The notes beneath the pieces are model-generated. The model was given only the letters and a program-made list of their open reading frames with translations. It ran no database searches and was not told the origin of the DNA. Below, piece by piece: positions 43,457 through 54,807 of a DNA stretch of 64,000 bases (positions are counted from its first letter, which is position 1; the number at the start of each line of letters is the position of its first letter). The stretch covers positions 124,001 through 188,000 of the forward strand of contig ML978191.1 in NCBI GenBank assembly GCA_010015745.1. Direction: 5' to 3'. This DNA is from Setomelanomma holmii (Eukaryota; Ascomycota; Dothideomycetes; Pleosporales; Phaeosphaeriaceae). Position numbers and translations under genes: made by a program.

Positions 43457-45832
43457 ATGGCTTGTACCAGATTCATACAATTGGCACTATGGCTAGGTGG
43501 AACATTCATTGGTGTTGAAGCTAAGAACAGCCAATATGTCAATGTCTTGTGAGTTCATCACCTCAATACAAATTCAAACCTTATACATTTCAGTATGGGC
43601 ACCAAGAACGGGGGAAACAGATTTCCTGGTGTGGTAGCAGCACCTTTTGCTATGGCGAAGCTGGGGCCCGACGTCGAATCTGGCAAAACAGACGCTTACT
43701 CTGGCTATCTACCGAATGGCAATATCTGGGGCTTCAGCATGATGCACGAGTCGGGGACAGGAGGTGCGCCGAAGTACGGAGTAGCTTCGCAAATGCCAGT
43801 GATTGGACCTGTTTCGGATCCAGTCGCAAACTTCTCACAGGCCAGGACATCGCCAGATGAGGGCAGCGTGGGCTACTACAAGTCCTCTCTTGCAAATGGC
43901 GTCTTGGTGGAATTAGCTGCAACTGAACACGCCGGACTGTACTCATATACGTTCCCCAACGGCAGCAGTCCATCCATCGTTGTCGACGTCTCACATGTGC
44001 TACCAAGCTTCAGAGGCCTGGGCTGGGAACAGCATTACAGTGGAGGTAGTTTTGGCATCTTCGACGATGGACATTACACGGGTGCAGGCACATACAACAA
44101 TGGATGGAACCTCTCGCCAGACTGGACGATATACTTCTGCGGAAGATTCAGTCAGCAGCCTTTGTACGCGTATACCTTCATTTCCACAGGCAATGCGACA
44201 GTCACGAATAATGGTACTTCCTCGGTCGCCGGAAGTGGGCGACTGGGTGGTGCCTTCAGCTTCACAAGTACTAGCATCAAGTCCCGAGTCGGCATATCTT
44301 TCATTTCCACTGAGCAAGCATGCACCAACTTAGATGCCGAGGTCACCGAAGAGACGGAGCTCGAAACATTAGTCGACAACGCGAAAGCTAGATGGGACGA
44401 AGATATACTTGACAAGGTGGCAGTCTCATCAGCTAGCGAGTCTGATCTGCAACTTCTGTACAGCTCGCTCTATGGCATGTTTCTGATTCCGTCAAACAGA
44501 ACTGGAGAAAATCCCGGATGGAACAGCGTAGAGCCGTACTATGATGATATCTTCACGCTCTGGGATACGCATCGTTGTCACACCTCACTCTTTCATATCC
44601 TCCAGCCTATTGCATATACAGAGTTCCTCCGCTCGCTCATAGATATCTGGAGAAATGATGGCTTCATGCCCGATGCTCGCTCCTCAAACTTCAACGGCCG
44701 CGTACAAGGCGGTTCAAATGCCGACAACGTGTTAGCAGACGCCTTTGTCAAAGGCGTACGTGGAGCTATCAATTGGGAAGACGGTTTCGCGGCCATGCAA
44801 ACCGATGCTGAAGTAGTTCCGCCCAACAACTTCGACCCCAAAGCTCCAGACTCATCTACGAAAGAAGGTCGTGGTGCATTACCAGATTGGCTACAATATG
44901 GCTACATCACGCCTCGTTTCACACGTGCCGTGTCCCGAGCCGTCGAATATTCAACTAACGACTTTGGTTTGCATCAGGTCGCTGCTGGCTTGGGTAAAAC
45001 AGACGAAGCAGCAACATATCTTAACAGATCTCGTAATTGGCGCAACCATTGGAACCCAAATGCCACGTCTGAAGGACACTTCGGTTTCATGGTCCCACGC
45101 AATGCAAATGGGTCATTCATTCCCCAGGATCCGAAGGATTGCGGTGGTTGCTACTGGGGCGATGCATACTACGAAGATAACGCGTGGATATACTCCATGA
45201 ACGCGATTCACGATGTCGCGGAGCTGAAGAGGCGGATAGGTGGAGACGAGCGCTTCGTGGACAGACTGGATAAGCTCTTCGATCTCAAGATCTTCAATGC
45301 TGGCAATGAGCCGGGATTCACGAGTCCGTTCCTATACAACTTCGTCAAGGGGAAGCAATACAAGAGTGTGGAGAGAAGTCGATACATTAGCAGCCTGTAT
45401 AATGCCAGCGAGATTGGCTTGCCGGGCAATTCAGATGCTGGGGCTATGGAGAGCAACATTCTGGTAAGTCATTATTGACCAGGCTTCAGCTTGCGCGTGA
45501 AACTGATAGATCAAGAGTGGCAAATGATAGGCTTATGGCCGATGACGGGCCAGACTACGTTCTTGATACTGGCACCGTGGTTCGAGTCGATGACTATCAG
45601 TCTTGGAGATGGGAAGACGTTGAGCTTCACGACAACGGGTGGGAACAAAGATACCGCATTCTATGTGCAGAGCTTGAAGGTTAATGGGGAGCCATGGGAC
45701 AAGGCTTGGGTGACGTGGGACGATATTTTTGCGAACGGCGGGACGTTGGAATATGTCTTGGGGGATCAGGCTGTTGAGTGGGCGACAGGAGATGTCCCGC
45801 CTAGTCCAGCATCTGAGGTACCTAGTAGCTGA
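43457..45832 (+). CDS. secreted glycoside hydrolase family 92 alpha-mannosidase
   Basis: Three exons: 43457-43548, 43594-45463, 45518-45832; 758 residues. Residues 1-22 (MACTRFIQLALWLGGTFIGVEA) form a signal peptide. Family signs: VFMGTKNGGNRFPGV at the start of the mature part, GWEQHYSGGSFGIFDDG, DIFTLWDTHRCHTSLFHI, FMPDARSSNFNGRVQGGSNADN with the typical loop, and DAGAMESNILWQMIGLWPMTGQ. The family removes alpha-linked mannose from glycans outside the cell and needs calcium. The last intron was placed at CTG|GTAAGT...AAGAG|TGG; this is the only acceptor that keeps the frame and rebuilds ILWQMIGLWP. Several NxS/T sites fit secretion. Confidence 0.94.
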
Positions 45833-46884
45833 AGGACACAGCAGATGTTTTGTAGCGAATGACTCGGCACATCAAGGTGTTGCACATGAGGCTGAAGACG
45901 CCTCAGTACCGTACTTCGTATTGCATCAGTCGTACACCAGCTTGTACGCGGTCCTTGTCAATCCTGCGTCTTTTACAGTCCCAGGTAGCGGAAGGACCCA
46001 ATAGAGCTTTTTCAAAGAGATTGAAGAGGTCCCAGTACCGTGGTACGTTTAACACCAGGCCGTACAAGAACTCGTACCCCAGCCTAGTCCACGTTGCTCT
46101 TCCACAAGCATCGTTCTTATGGCCCTCTAAGTCTTGACTCCTTTGTCTTCAGTGACTACTCAAAGCGAGCCTTTCTAAGGATAATCTGGCTTCCACGACA
46201 AAACAAAGGTCGCTTCTGCACCTTAAAGAATGACAACGTGGGCACGCGCAAATTGTTGCGCGACCTGGAGGCCCATCTGTTCGCGATGCACGTGTGTCTC
46301 CACGGCTTAGCACCGCCGCACCTTCCCTATCGTCTGAACATGCGATGTCTCGTAGGAATGGGTTCGGGCGCTTGGCGACGGTGCTGATGACCACAATCGG
46401 TGGGAAAGGATGCATCTAGACAGAACTGCGCTGCGCCATTAACGGCCTCGCGCCATTGGCCAGCCAAGCTCGGAGCGGGAGCCCTCAACACGAGGTTGCG
46501 CCACCACGGTCTTGGAGGATCACTCGAGCAGTGAAAACAGGCGTCTCTGCCTGCAACCACCTCGTGAACTCGCAGCACGCGGCCCATCCTTTATAGTGTC
46601 ACATGGACGTTGGCATGCGCACGGCGCATCCTTAACCTTGCCATTCGCTAGCTCCCGGCGCCCTGCATACTGGCTACCACCCCGACGTCTGGCCAAATCT
46701 CGCATCACGTTTCCGCTCGCACATCCTGAGCTGACGCGGGTTCTGGTCTGAGCGTCTGCTTAAGATATCATCAGCTCCACTGCTGTGTATTGAAAGTCGA
46801 TTGCTTTGTCTCAGACTTCTTTCTGGGGCTCTGCGTGAACCTGGGGTTGTCAAACCGTCTCCACCCCCACACAGTCTCTCCATC
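45833..46884. other. long intergenic region with a degenerate duplication
   Basis: 1052 bp between two genes on the plus strand. The left part holds two imperfect, adjacent copies (listed separately). From about 46240 to 46740 it is GC-richer. Short open frames lack any recognisable domain. Confidence 0.45.
45852..46112. repeat. degenerate tandem duplication, two units of about 130 bp
   Basis: Copies 45852-45984 and 45985-46112. Both begin with GTAGCG, then TGAAGA 37-40 nt later, a shared CAGTACCGT 14-16 nt from there, and later CGTACA and CGTAC strings at matching spacing. By eye identity is roughly 60 per cent in the best part. It lies just after the GH92 stop. Confidence 0.45.
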
Positions 46885-49800
46885 ATGTCTTCGACGGCGA
46901 AGGCGGCCGCCAGCGCTGCGGCAACGGCGGTTGTCAAGGCTCCTCCGCAGGGAGGCGTGCTTGAGGGTGTCAATCCAGTCCACTTTGACTCGAAGAACCC
47001 AATTATCTTATTCATTGTACAGGTAAGTTTCCATCTCGTGAGGGTTGGGCTTGGATATAGCTGGGAGAACGCAGCCTCGTCGCCACACACGACGGACTCT
47101 AGTACCGCAGCTCCGGAATGGCTCCAAGATCGACACCAAAGCTTAGCTTGATCTGTCTCGACCGTTGAAACCGTTGTGCAAAAGCAATATGCTAACGACA
47201 TCTGCTAGGCGGGGATAATCATCATATTCTGTCGCCTACTCAACTGGCCATTATCCAAAATTCGACAACCTCGAGTCATTTCTGAGATCATAGGAGGCAT
47301 CGTTCTAGGACCTTCGGTCATGGGCCGCATACCTGGCTTTAGGGCATCCATCTTCCCAACAGAGTCCATGGTCAACCTCAACCTGGTGGCGAATATTGGT
47401 TTGACGCTATTCCTCTTCATCATCGGTCTAGAAGTCGATCTGCGATTCTTGCTCAGCAACTGGAAGGTAGCACTCAATGTCGGCTTGGCGAGCATGGCTA
47501 TCCCTTTTGGACTGGGTTGTGCCATCGCCGTTGGTTTGTACAACCAGTTTAAGGACGAGCCTGGAACAGTGCATATTGACTTTCCAATCTTCATGTTGTT
47601 CATTGGAGTGGCCATGGCCATCACTGTAAGTCTGATACTCGAAGTGTGACAGCAATCTGTTGACCTCCCTGCAGGCTTTCCCTGTTCTGTGCCGTATTCT
47701 CACTGAGCTAAAGCTGCTCATGACACCTGTAGGAGTCATCGTCTTGGCGGCTGGTGTTGGTAACGATGTCGTTGGTATGTGATGAATGATGTGGATGTCT
47801 CTATGATGCAGATTTGCTTACTCGCCTGGTAGGATGGGTTCTACTTGCGCTTTGCGTTGCCCTTGTCAATGCAGGTTCAGGACTGACGGCACTCTGGGTC
47901 CTCCTGACCTGTGTGGGTTATATGCTTTTCCTGGTCTACCTAGTCCGTCCGGCGTTTATATGGTACTTGCGCAGAACGCGTGCGCTTCAAGACGGCCCCA
48001 GCCAGAGCATTATTGGTCTCACACTTCTCATCGCACTTGGATCTGCCTTCTTTACTGGTATCATCGGTGTGCACCCTATCTTCGGAGCATTCATGGCTGG
48101 GTTGATCTGCCCCCACGAGGGTGGTTTCGCGATCAAAGTTGCGGAGAAGATTGAGGATCTGATCGGCGCGCTGTTCCTGCCTCTCTACTTCACCTTGTCA
48201 GGTCTCAATACCAACATTGGCCTCCTCGACTCCGGTATTGTCTGGGGCTATGTCGTTGGTGTCGTCGCCGTTGCGTTCTTCTCCAAGTTCATCAGCGCTA
48301 CACTTGCAGCACGAGGCACGAAGATGCTTTGGCGCGAATGCTTCGCTATCGGTTCTCTGATGAGTTGCAAGGGTCTTGTTGAGCTCATCGTCTTGGTAAG
48401 TCGAAAGGAGCACGCCGCTCCTAGTTTCAGCAGCTGACAAAAGCAGAACATTGGACTCAATGCTCGCATTCTGAGCACGCGTACGTTTACCATCTTTGTC
48501 GTCATGGCATTGGTGACAACCTTTGCATCGTCTCCGCTCACCATGTTTTTCTATCCGTCCTCATACCAGAAGAAGGTCGAAGCTTGGCGATGCGGCGAAA
48601 TTGACTGGGACACCGGCAAGCCACTCGACGGATCCGACACGCCGAGAAACAGCGTCTACTACGACAAGCTTGTGTCAGAGAAGATCAAGCGACTAACTGT
48701 ATACCTACGCTTGGACAGCATGCCGAACCTGCTTGCGTTCACTTCCCTTTTTGGTGGCAGTGATAAGCCCGCACCAAAAACTCATCCTTCGAAGGCCATC
48801 AGTACCAGCAAAGAGACTCGAGAATCCTCACTCGAGGAGGTCGCACCCCTTCGTCCTGTCGAAGCTTATGGTCTTCGCCTATTGAACCTCACAGATCGTG
48901 GCTCGTCAGTCATGCAGGTCTCAGAGATCGAATCATACACTGCATACGACCCTGTCGTCAACACCTTCCGAACCTTTGGCCGTCTCCACAATCTCGCTGT
49001 CAGCGGAGAAGTCCTTGTCGTGCCTGAGTCGTCCTTTGCGGAGACGCTAAGCAACCGCGCTTCAGACTCAGACTTTTTGCTCCTCCCATGGAGCGAGACA
49101 GGCAACATGTCCGAACAAGCCATCATCGAAGACAAGGGCACCAAGAACAAACTCGCCGTCTCATCCTACACTTCCTTCGTCCACTCCGCGCTCGAACAAG
49201 CCACTATCCCTGTCGCAGTCCTCATCAATAAAAACTTCGGCGGCAGCAAGAACAAAGACAAGCGCGGCTTGAAACTCACTCGCACAGTTAGCAGTGTAAG
49301 TCTACACAGCCGACACGACAAGGACATCACAGCACCAATCGCCGACCGGAGTCATCACGTCTTCTTCCCATTCCTCGGTGGCGCGGATGATCGCGCTGCG
49401 CTTAGACTTATCCTGCAACTAGCAGAGAACCCGCAAGTCACTGCGACCGTCGTGCACTTTGACGTAGCCGACTCCCACTCGTCGACATCATCGCCGGCTT
49501 CATTGTCCACGCCAACGGGGAAAGCTGGCGAAGTGATTACTACAAGCTACACCACACCCGAACAAGACGCAGCGTTCTTCGCATCGCTGCGCGCTTCCCT
49601 TCCAGCAGATATGGGCAATCGCGTCGTTTTTGAGACTGTGGCGTGCACGGCGCCTGTCAAAGATGTCCTTGCGCGCGCGAGTATCGAGGTTGGACAATCG
49701 CCGCGGAATGCGGGCGATCTTATCGTGCTGGGCAGGAACATTGGACGCAATAGCGTACTGGAGACGGTGGATGCGGATGAGATTCGCAGCTCAACGTCGG

Positions 49801-49904
49801 CGGCTGGCACGTTGGGTGTTTTGGCGGTCCAGGTGTGGCAGAGTAAGTTGGGGGCCAGTGTTTTGGTGGTGAAAGCTGCGCATCGAGAGGTGTGGCCTGG
49901 ATAG
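46885..49904 (+). CDS. KHA1: K+/H+ antiporter of the Kha1 type (CPA2 family)
   Basis: Five exons: 46885-47022, 47209-47625, 47675-47774, 47833-48395, 48447-49904; 891 residues. A Na+/H+-exchanger-type membrane domain covers about 40-430 with roughly twelve hydrophobic segments; VISEIIGGIVLGPSVMGRIPG, LFLFIIGLEVDL and VGNDVVGWVLLA are standard CPA2 motifs, the last with the ion-binding Asp. The second half is a large cytosolic region with USP-like folds typical for Kha1 proteins. In yeast Kha1 works in the Golgi on K+ and pH balance. The first intron is the longest found here (186 nt). All junctions keep phase. Confidence 0.93.
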
Positions 49905-50148
49905 AGAGGCGTATATGGATATAGCACGCGTGCATGTGGGATGCAAGACTGGAGTTAGCATATTCGGTGTAGGGAGTTGGGAATGAACATGATTGGATAT
50001 TTGACGCTTGATAACGTGCGAACCCGTAGAGTACACTTTCGATCCATTCCCTGTGCGCAGGGCCTGTCGCCAGATGAACCTAGTCTCATCGCAAACCATG
50101 ATGAGAGCGGCATCGCTTTTCCCCGCCTCCTCAGCTCATGATTTGGCT

Positions 50149-53100
50149 TCACGCAGGTTGATACTTCCTCAACTATCACCACGTTAGCACACCAATCCCC
50201 TCCCAATCTCAGAACAAGAAAACTTACATCCAGACTCAGATACTTGCTCGTCATCTTCCCCTGATCGCGCATAACCCCAACCAGCGTCTCACTCTCCTGA
50301 AAGAACCCAGCCTTGAGACTGATCACAATGAACTGCATCCCGGGGCTCGCATGCTCGCGCACATACTTCGCCACCCTCGAAACATTCACATTATCCAGCG
50401 CGGCATCAACTTCATCCAGCACGAAGAACGGACTGGGCTGGTAGCTATGAATCGCAAACAGCAAGGCTAACGCAGCAATCGTCTTCTCACCGCCAGACAA
50501 GTGCTCCATGTCGCGGAAGCGTTTGAGCGGGGGCATGGCATGGTACTTGAGGCCTGCGAGGTAGGGCTCTGTGCTGTCTTCCATGTCGAGGTAGGCTTGG
50601 CCGCCGAGGGGGAATTGTGGGGACTTGGTAAGGTCCTTGTACGTGCCGCCGATGTTCTCGGAGATGTGGTTGAAGGCCTTCATGAAGAGGTCGTGGCGCT
50701 TTTGCTTGACGTCTTCGAAGGCCTTCTTTGCGGCGGCGGCGCGCTTGCGCGTCTCCGCAAAGTGCTCATCGACTTGTTTGAGGCGGGCTTCGGTTGCGGC
50801 GAGGCGTTCGCCTGCGCGCATGTTGGGGGTTGCTTTGTTGATGTCGGTTTCGAGGCGGGCGATGTGGTCGCCGAGTTTGGACTCGGCTTCTTTGATAGAG
50901 TTGCTGGCTTGCTCTTGGACGCGCTCTTCGGTGTCGTCCTCCTAACGAGTGTTAGCATAAGATTGGAAAGTGTCGTACGGTCGTAGACTTACGTTCTCAA
51001 GTAGCTCGAGTAGCTCGGTCCTAAGCTCTTCATCAAGCTCGTCGAAATCGACCTCGATGCCGTAATCATCAACCTGAGCGGGCTCAATCTGTGTTGAGTC
51101 GGGGTCGTCGTCAACGTCCATCGCCTCAGCATCTGGACGAGGCGCGTCTGTCATTGGTAGTGAGGTCAGAGGACGAGAGTCTTCTGCAAGAGGAATGTTA
51201 ATCTCATTGACCCTGCACTCCTTGAGCAGCTTGAAGCGGCTCGTTGCGCCAGTCTTGATCTTGGCATCTTCTTCATCTACCTCCTTGAGAACGTTCTTGA
51301 CCTTGTCATTACGCTGATCGAGGGCTCGACGTGCTTCCTTGACCGCTGCAGCCCGCTCCCTTAGCTTCTCATCTAGCCTGCTGCGCTCCTCATTCAATGC
51401 CTCAAACTCTGCTACAAGCACGTCGGTATTGTTCTGTAGCTCCTCCTGCTTCGCTTCGAGGTCGGCAATGTCCGCGGTCTTCTTCTTAATCTCAGCCTCT
51501 GCTGCTTGCAGCCGCTCCTGAATGCCTCGGTGCGATGATTCGAGTTGCTTGAGCATGAATTGAAGCTTGCTTCGCTGAGTGGTGAACTCAAGGCGCTTCT
51601 CGGCAGCCTCCTGCTGAACTGTTCCCTGTTGCGCTTCGTAGTCTCGTATCGAGTCATAGCCAAGTCGCTGGCAGAACGCAGAAAAGACTTGATCTGTAAT
51701 TTGATTGACAGAGTCTTGGTAGCTTTTCAGAGAAGCTTCGCTGTTCTGTAGCCGCTGTGTTTGCTTGTCGAAATTTGGTCGTACACCTCGAAGTTCACTC
51801 TTGTGGTGCGCGGCCTCCTTCTTGACGCTCTCAATATTGCGACTGAGGGCCTTGGACTCTTCTTGTAACCGCCTGATCTGGTCTTGTAAATCTGAAAGAT
51901 CCACATTCAGAGCCTGCTCTTGCATTCCCTGAGGATCCACCTTTGGCAACGCTGCTAGCTCCCTCTGATATCTCTGTACCTTGTCCAGAAGGGTCTGATA
52001 AGTTCGCTCATCCCAGTGCTGCTCATTGAGATCATCGTCCCGCTCGAGCTCACCTCCAGTCTGGGTGCCGCCCTTACCAATCACACGACCATCGAGAGTG
52101 ACTGCCTTGGCTTGAATGCGTCGCTCGTATCGAAGTTCCTTTGCGACCTTTTCGTTGTCGCAGATCATGGTACTTCCACAGGCAGCGCTCATGGCTCGTT
52201 CGTGCTTGGAGTCGTAGTTGATGCAGTCAATCGCCAGTCGCATGCCCTTGTGCATACCTTTCAGCTGCGGATCGACTGCCTGAATCTGGATCGAGTCAAG
52301 CGGGTTGAATGTCATGATACCGATGCGCTCCTGCTTGAGGTAGTTGATGCACTCTTTCGCGGTAGCTTCGGTATCGACAATGACTGTCTCCATCTGAGCC
52401 CCAAGTACTCTACCCATGGCCTTGCGGTACTTTTGCTGCTTTGGTGTGATAAGGTCTCTATAACGTCCATGCACCTTGTCAGGCCCAAGACGAGTCCGTA
52501 AGCGCTCGATGGCTCTCCGAGCATCTTGCAGCTTCTTTGACTCCCGGCGACTGCCCTCCACCACGCTAAGCTGTGTGAGCGCTTCCTGCAACATCTGATT
52601 CTTCTCTTGGACCGTAATATCGAGCTGTTTGCGATCGGATCGGAGCTTGTCAAGCTCCTGTTGCTTAGCCAACCTCGCCTTCTCCAAGTCTTTGACCTGA
52701 GCCTTATGTTCCCGTTGTTGCTCTTCGAGCTGACTGAGATTGGCGTTGAGCTTCTCCAAGGCCTTCTCGTGGCTGTCGACGCTCTGTTGCAAGTCTCTGA
52801 CGTGGTCTCGATCGGTCTCCACTTCGCGCTTGAGCTTGTCTATTTGCATCTGATCGCCGTGGGTGCGCTTTGTTACATCACTACGAAGCTGGTTATACTC
52901 ATGGAGGTCCTGCTCTGACAGCTCACGACCTTGTCGTTGAGAAGCAACACGGAAGTCGTCCTCCCACTTCTTCTCGGCTTTCTGAACAGTCTCCAGATTT
53001 TTGCGGCATTTCTGCACCTGCTCTGCCTCTGCGTCTCGCTGTTTTCGAAGGCCATCAATCTTGCTCTCGTACTTCCGTCGAGATTCCTTCGATAGTCGAA

Positions 53101-54189
53101 TCTTCTCCTCGATCGGAGCGAGCTCGTTGGATGCGTCTTCGATCTCCCTCTCTTTCGCCTTGATGTTGCGCTCGGTCTTGCTTACGTCGCGCTTGATCTT
53201 GGCTTCGGCCTGCCGCTCTTGTTCGTGCTTCTGGTGGTACTTCTCGACGCTACGCTTGTGCTCTTTCAACTCCTCCTGGTGGCTCGCGATCTTGTTGCGC
53301 GCCTTCTCCATAGTTTGCTGGTAGAGGAAGAGCTGCCAAAGTGTCTTAGTGACGACTGCCTCGTCTCGCTCCGTGAGCTTCTTCTCATATTCGTCTGCTT
53401 CAAGCTTCTGTTCCTGGTATGTCTTGAGCTCGCCGTTGATGCCACGACGTTCGTGCAGGTGCTTTGCGTTATCCTCGGTGGCGGCTTCAGACTCGGCCTT
53501 AAGCCTGTCGTAGTCTGCCTTCTTCTCCAGACTGCCAGAGATGCGCTCGACCTGCTCGGTCAGCTTCTCGGGCGCCATGGTAGCGATCTTCTCCACGTCA
53601 CCCTGGAAGACGAGGAAGTTCCGTGCCTTGACCAGGATGCTGTGCTCCTCGAGCGCATCGTTGTACTGCTTTTGGGTGACTGGGCGATTGTTGATGCGGT
53701 ACTCGCTGGCGCCTGAGCTCGTTATGGTGCGCTGCCACTCGTGTGTCTGCTCGGCGTCGTCTTCGTAGATTGCCTTGACCCAGGCATTCTGCGGGTCGTT
53801 CCGCTGTGTGCTGCTCTGCGACTCGCCGTTCTCCTGCGTATCGCCATTGGTGTAGCCGTTCGCATCGCCATTCTCTTCGGCGCCCTCGGTCACCGTGCCG
53901 TCTGCATTGACCCTGGCCTCGCGGATGATCCTGCCGCGATAGACCATGTCCTTGAGCTTGTCGGACCGCAACTGCGACGACTTGACTCCCAGAACGAAGG
54001 AGATAGCGTCCATACTGTTGGATTTGCCGGAGCCATTGGGACCGATGATGGAGGTGAAGTAAGAATCGCCGAAGAGGAGGGTATGGCGGCCGCGATAGGA
54101 CTTGAAGTCTGCGCTGATTAGCCGGTGCGTGCGGGCAGTTGGGCGTACGTTGGCCTACTGTATATCTCAAGTCGAATAAGCTTCCCCAT
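50149..54189 (-). CDS. SMC1: cohesin subunit Smc1
   Basis: Four exons: 54189-54159 (31 nt), 54108-50993, 50941-50228, 50172-50149 (24 nt); 1294 residues. MGKLIRLEIYNFKSYRGRH and SIIGPNGSGKSNSMDA (Walker A about 33-40) open the protein. A long coiled coil follows, then the hinge at about 550-670 (GRYRDLITPKQQKYRKAMGR, ETVIVDTEATAKECINYL), a second coiled coil, signature LSGGEKTIAAL near 1198 and Walker B FFVLDEVDAALDN near 1223. The last exon gives LRKYQPA, the usual Smc1 end. Smc1 pairs with Smc3 and kleisin to hold sister chromatids. Between residues about 60 and 95 lies an acidic Asn/Gly-rich insertion (GDANGYTNGDTQENGES). Confidence 0.97.
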
Positions 54190-54807
54190 GATTTCGGTGA
54201 GTTGCGCGCTGCCGTATGGCGACGGCGCTGTGAAGTTGTGGATGCGCTGGTGGAGGGCGTTGGCGGGCTGCGCTTCGTGAAGGTGAATCGCGTCAAACGC
54301 GTCGCGCTTTCGTCGTAGGCCTGCCCGCCGTGCCGTACCTAGCGCCGATCTCGCCGGCCCCAGTGACGAAAGTTAAACAGGGCAGAAGTGCCACATGCTC
54401 TGCAGCTTCGCATACTGTCCTCTGCACACATATTTTTGCTTCCTTTCACTGGCATTATCTGCAGCTGCTCAGATTTCAGCTGATACTGCTATCCAACTGT
54501 CCTCGTGATCACAGCCTCGAACTATCTTTACATGCCTCAGCGGCCAGCGATGACGTTGTAGCTCCAATCATCAACGTGCATTCACCCACGGTATCTATAC
54601 AGCGAACCACAACAATACGTCGACAGATAGAGAATCAACCCCGCATATCACACACTATCTCAGCTATATCACGAGAACAGGTGGAGGGTCTTACTAGTCC
54701 TGATCTAATCTGGACATCATCGCCGGGGGCGCTTTCCATGTACGTAGGCTCGCTCCATAACATGGCCTTCCAAAGGACTCTTGGGTACAGTACAGCTAAC
54801 ATACGCC
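54190..54807. promoter_or_regulatory. divergent promoter region, SMC1 and Gpc1-like genes
   Basis: 618 bp. ACGCGT, the core of the MCB element bound by MBF in yeasts, lies at 54297-54302, 108 bp upstream of the SMC1 start, in a GC-rich patch. The right part, next to the Gpc1-like gene, has no obvious motif. Use of the MCB site is inferred from known G1/S control of cohesin genes in yeast. Confidence 0.5.

Noticed and set aside
45464..45517. Apparent frameshift at the end of the GH92 gene
   Set aside because: The use of the AAGAG|TGG acceptor gives a 54-nt intron, keeps the frame and rebuilds the conserved ILWQMIGLWP.
53219..53716. Long plus-strand frames opposite SMC1
   Set aside because: They are mirror frames of the Leu/Glu/Lys-rich coiled coil and have no domain of their own.
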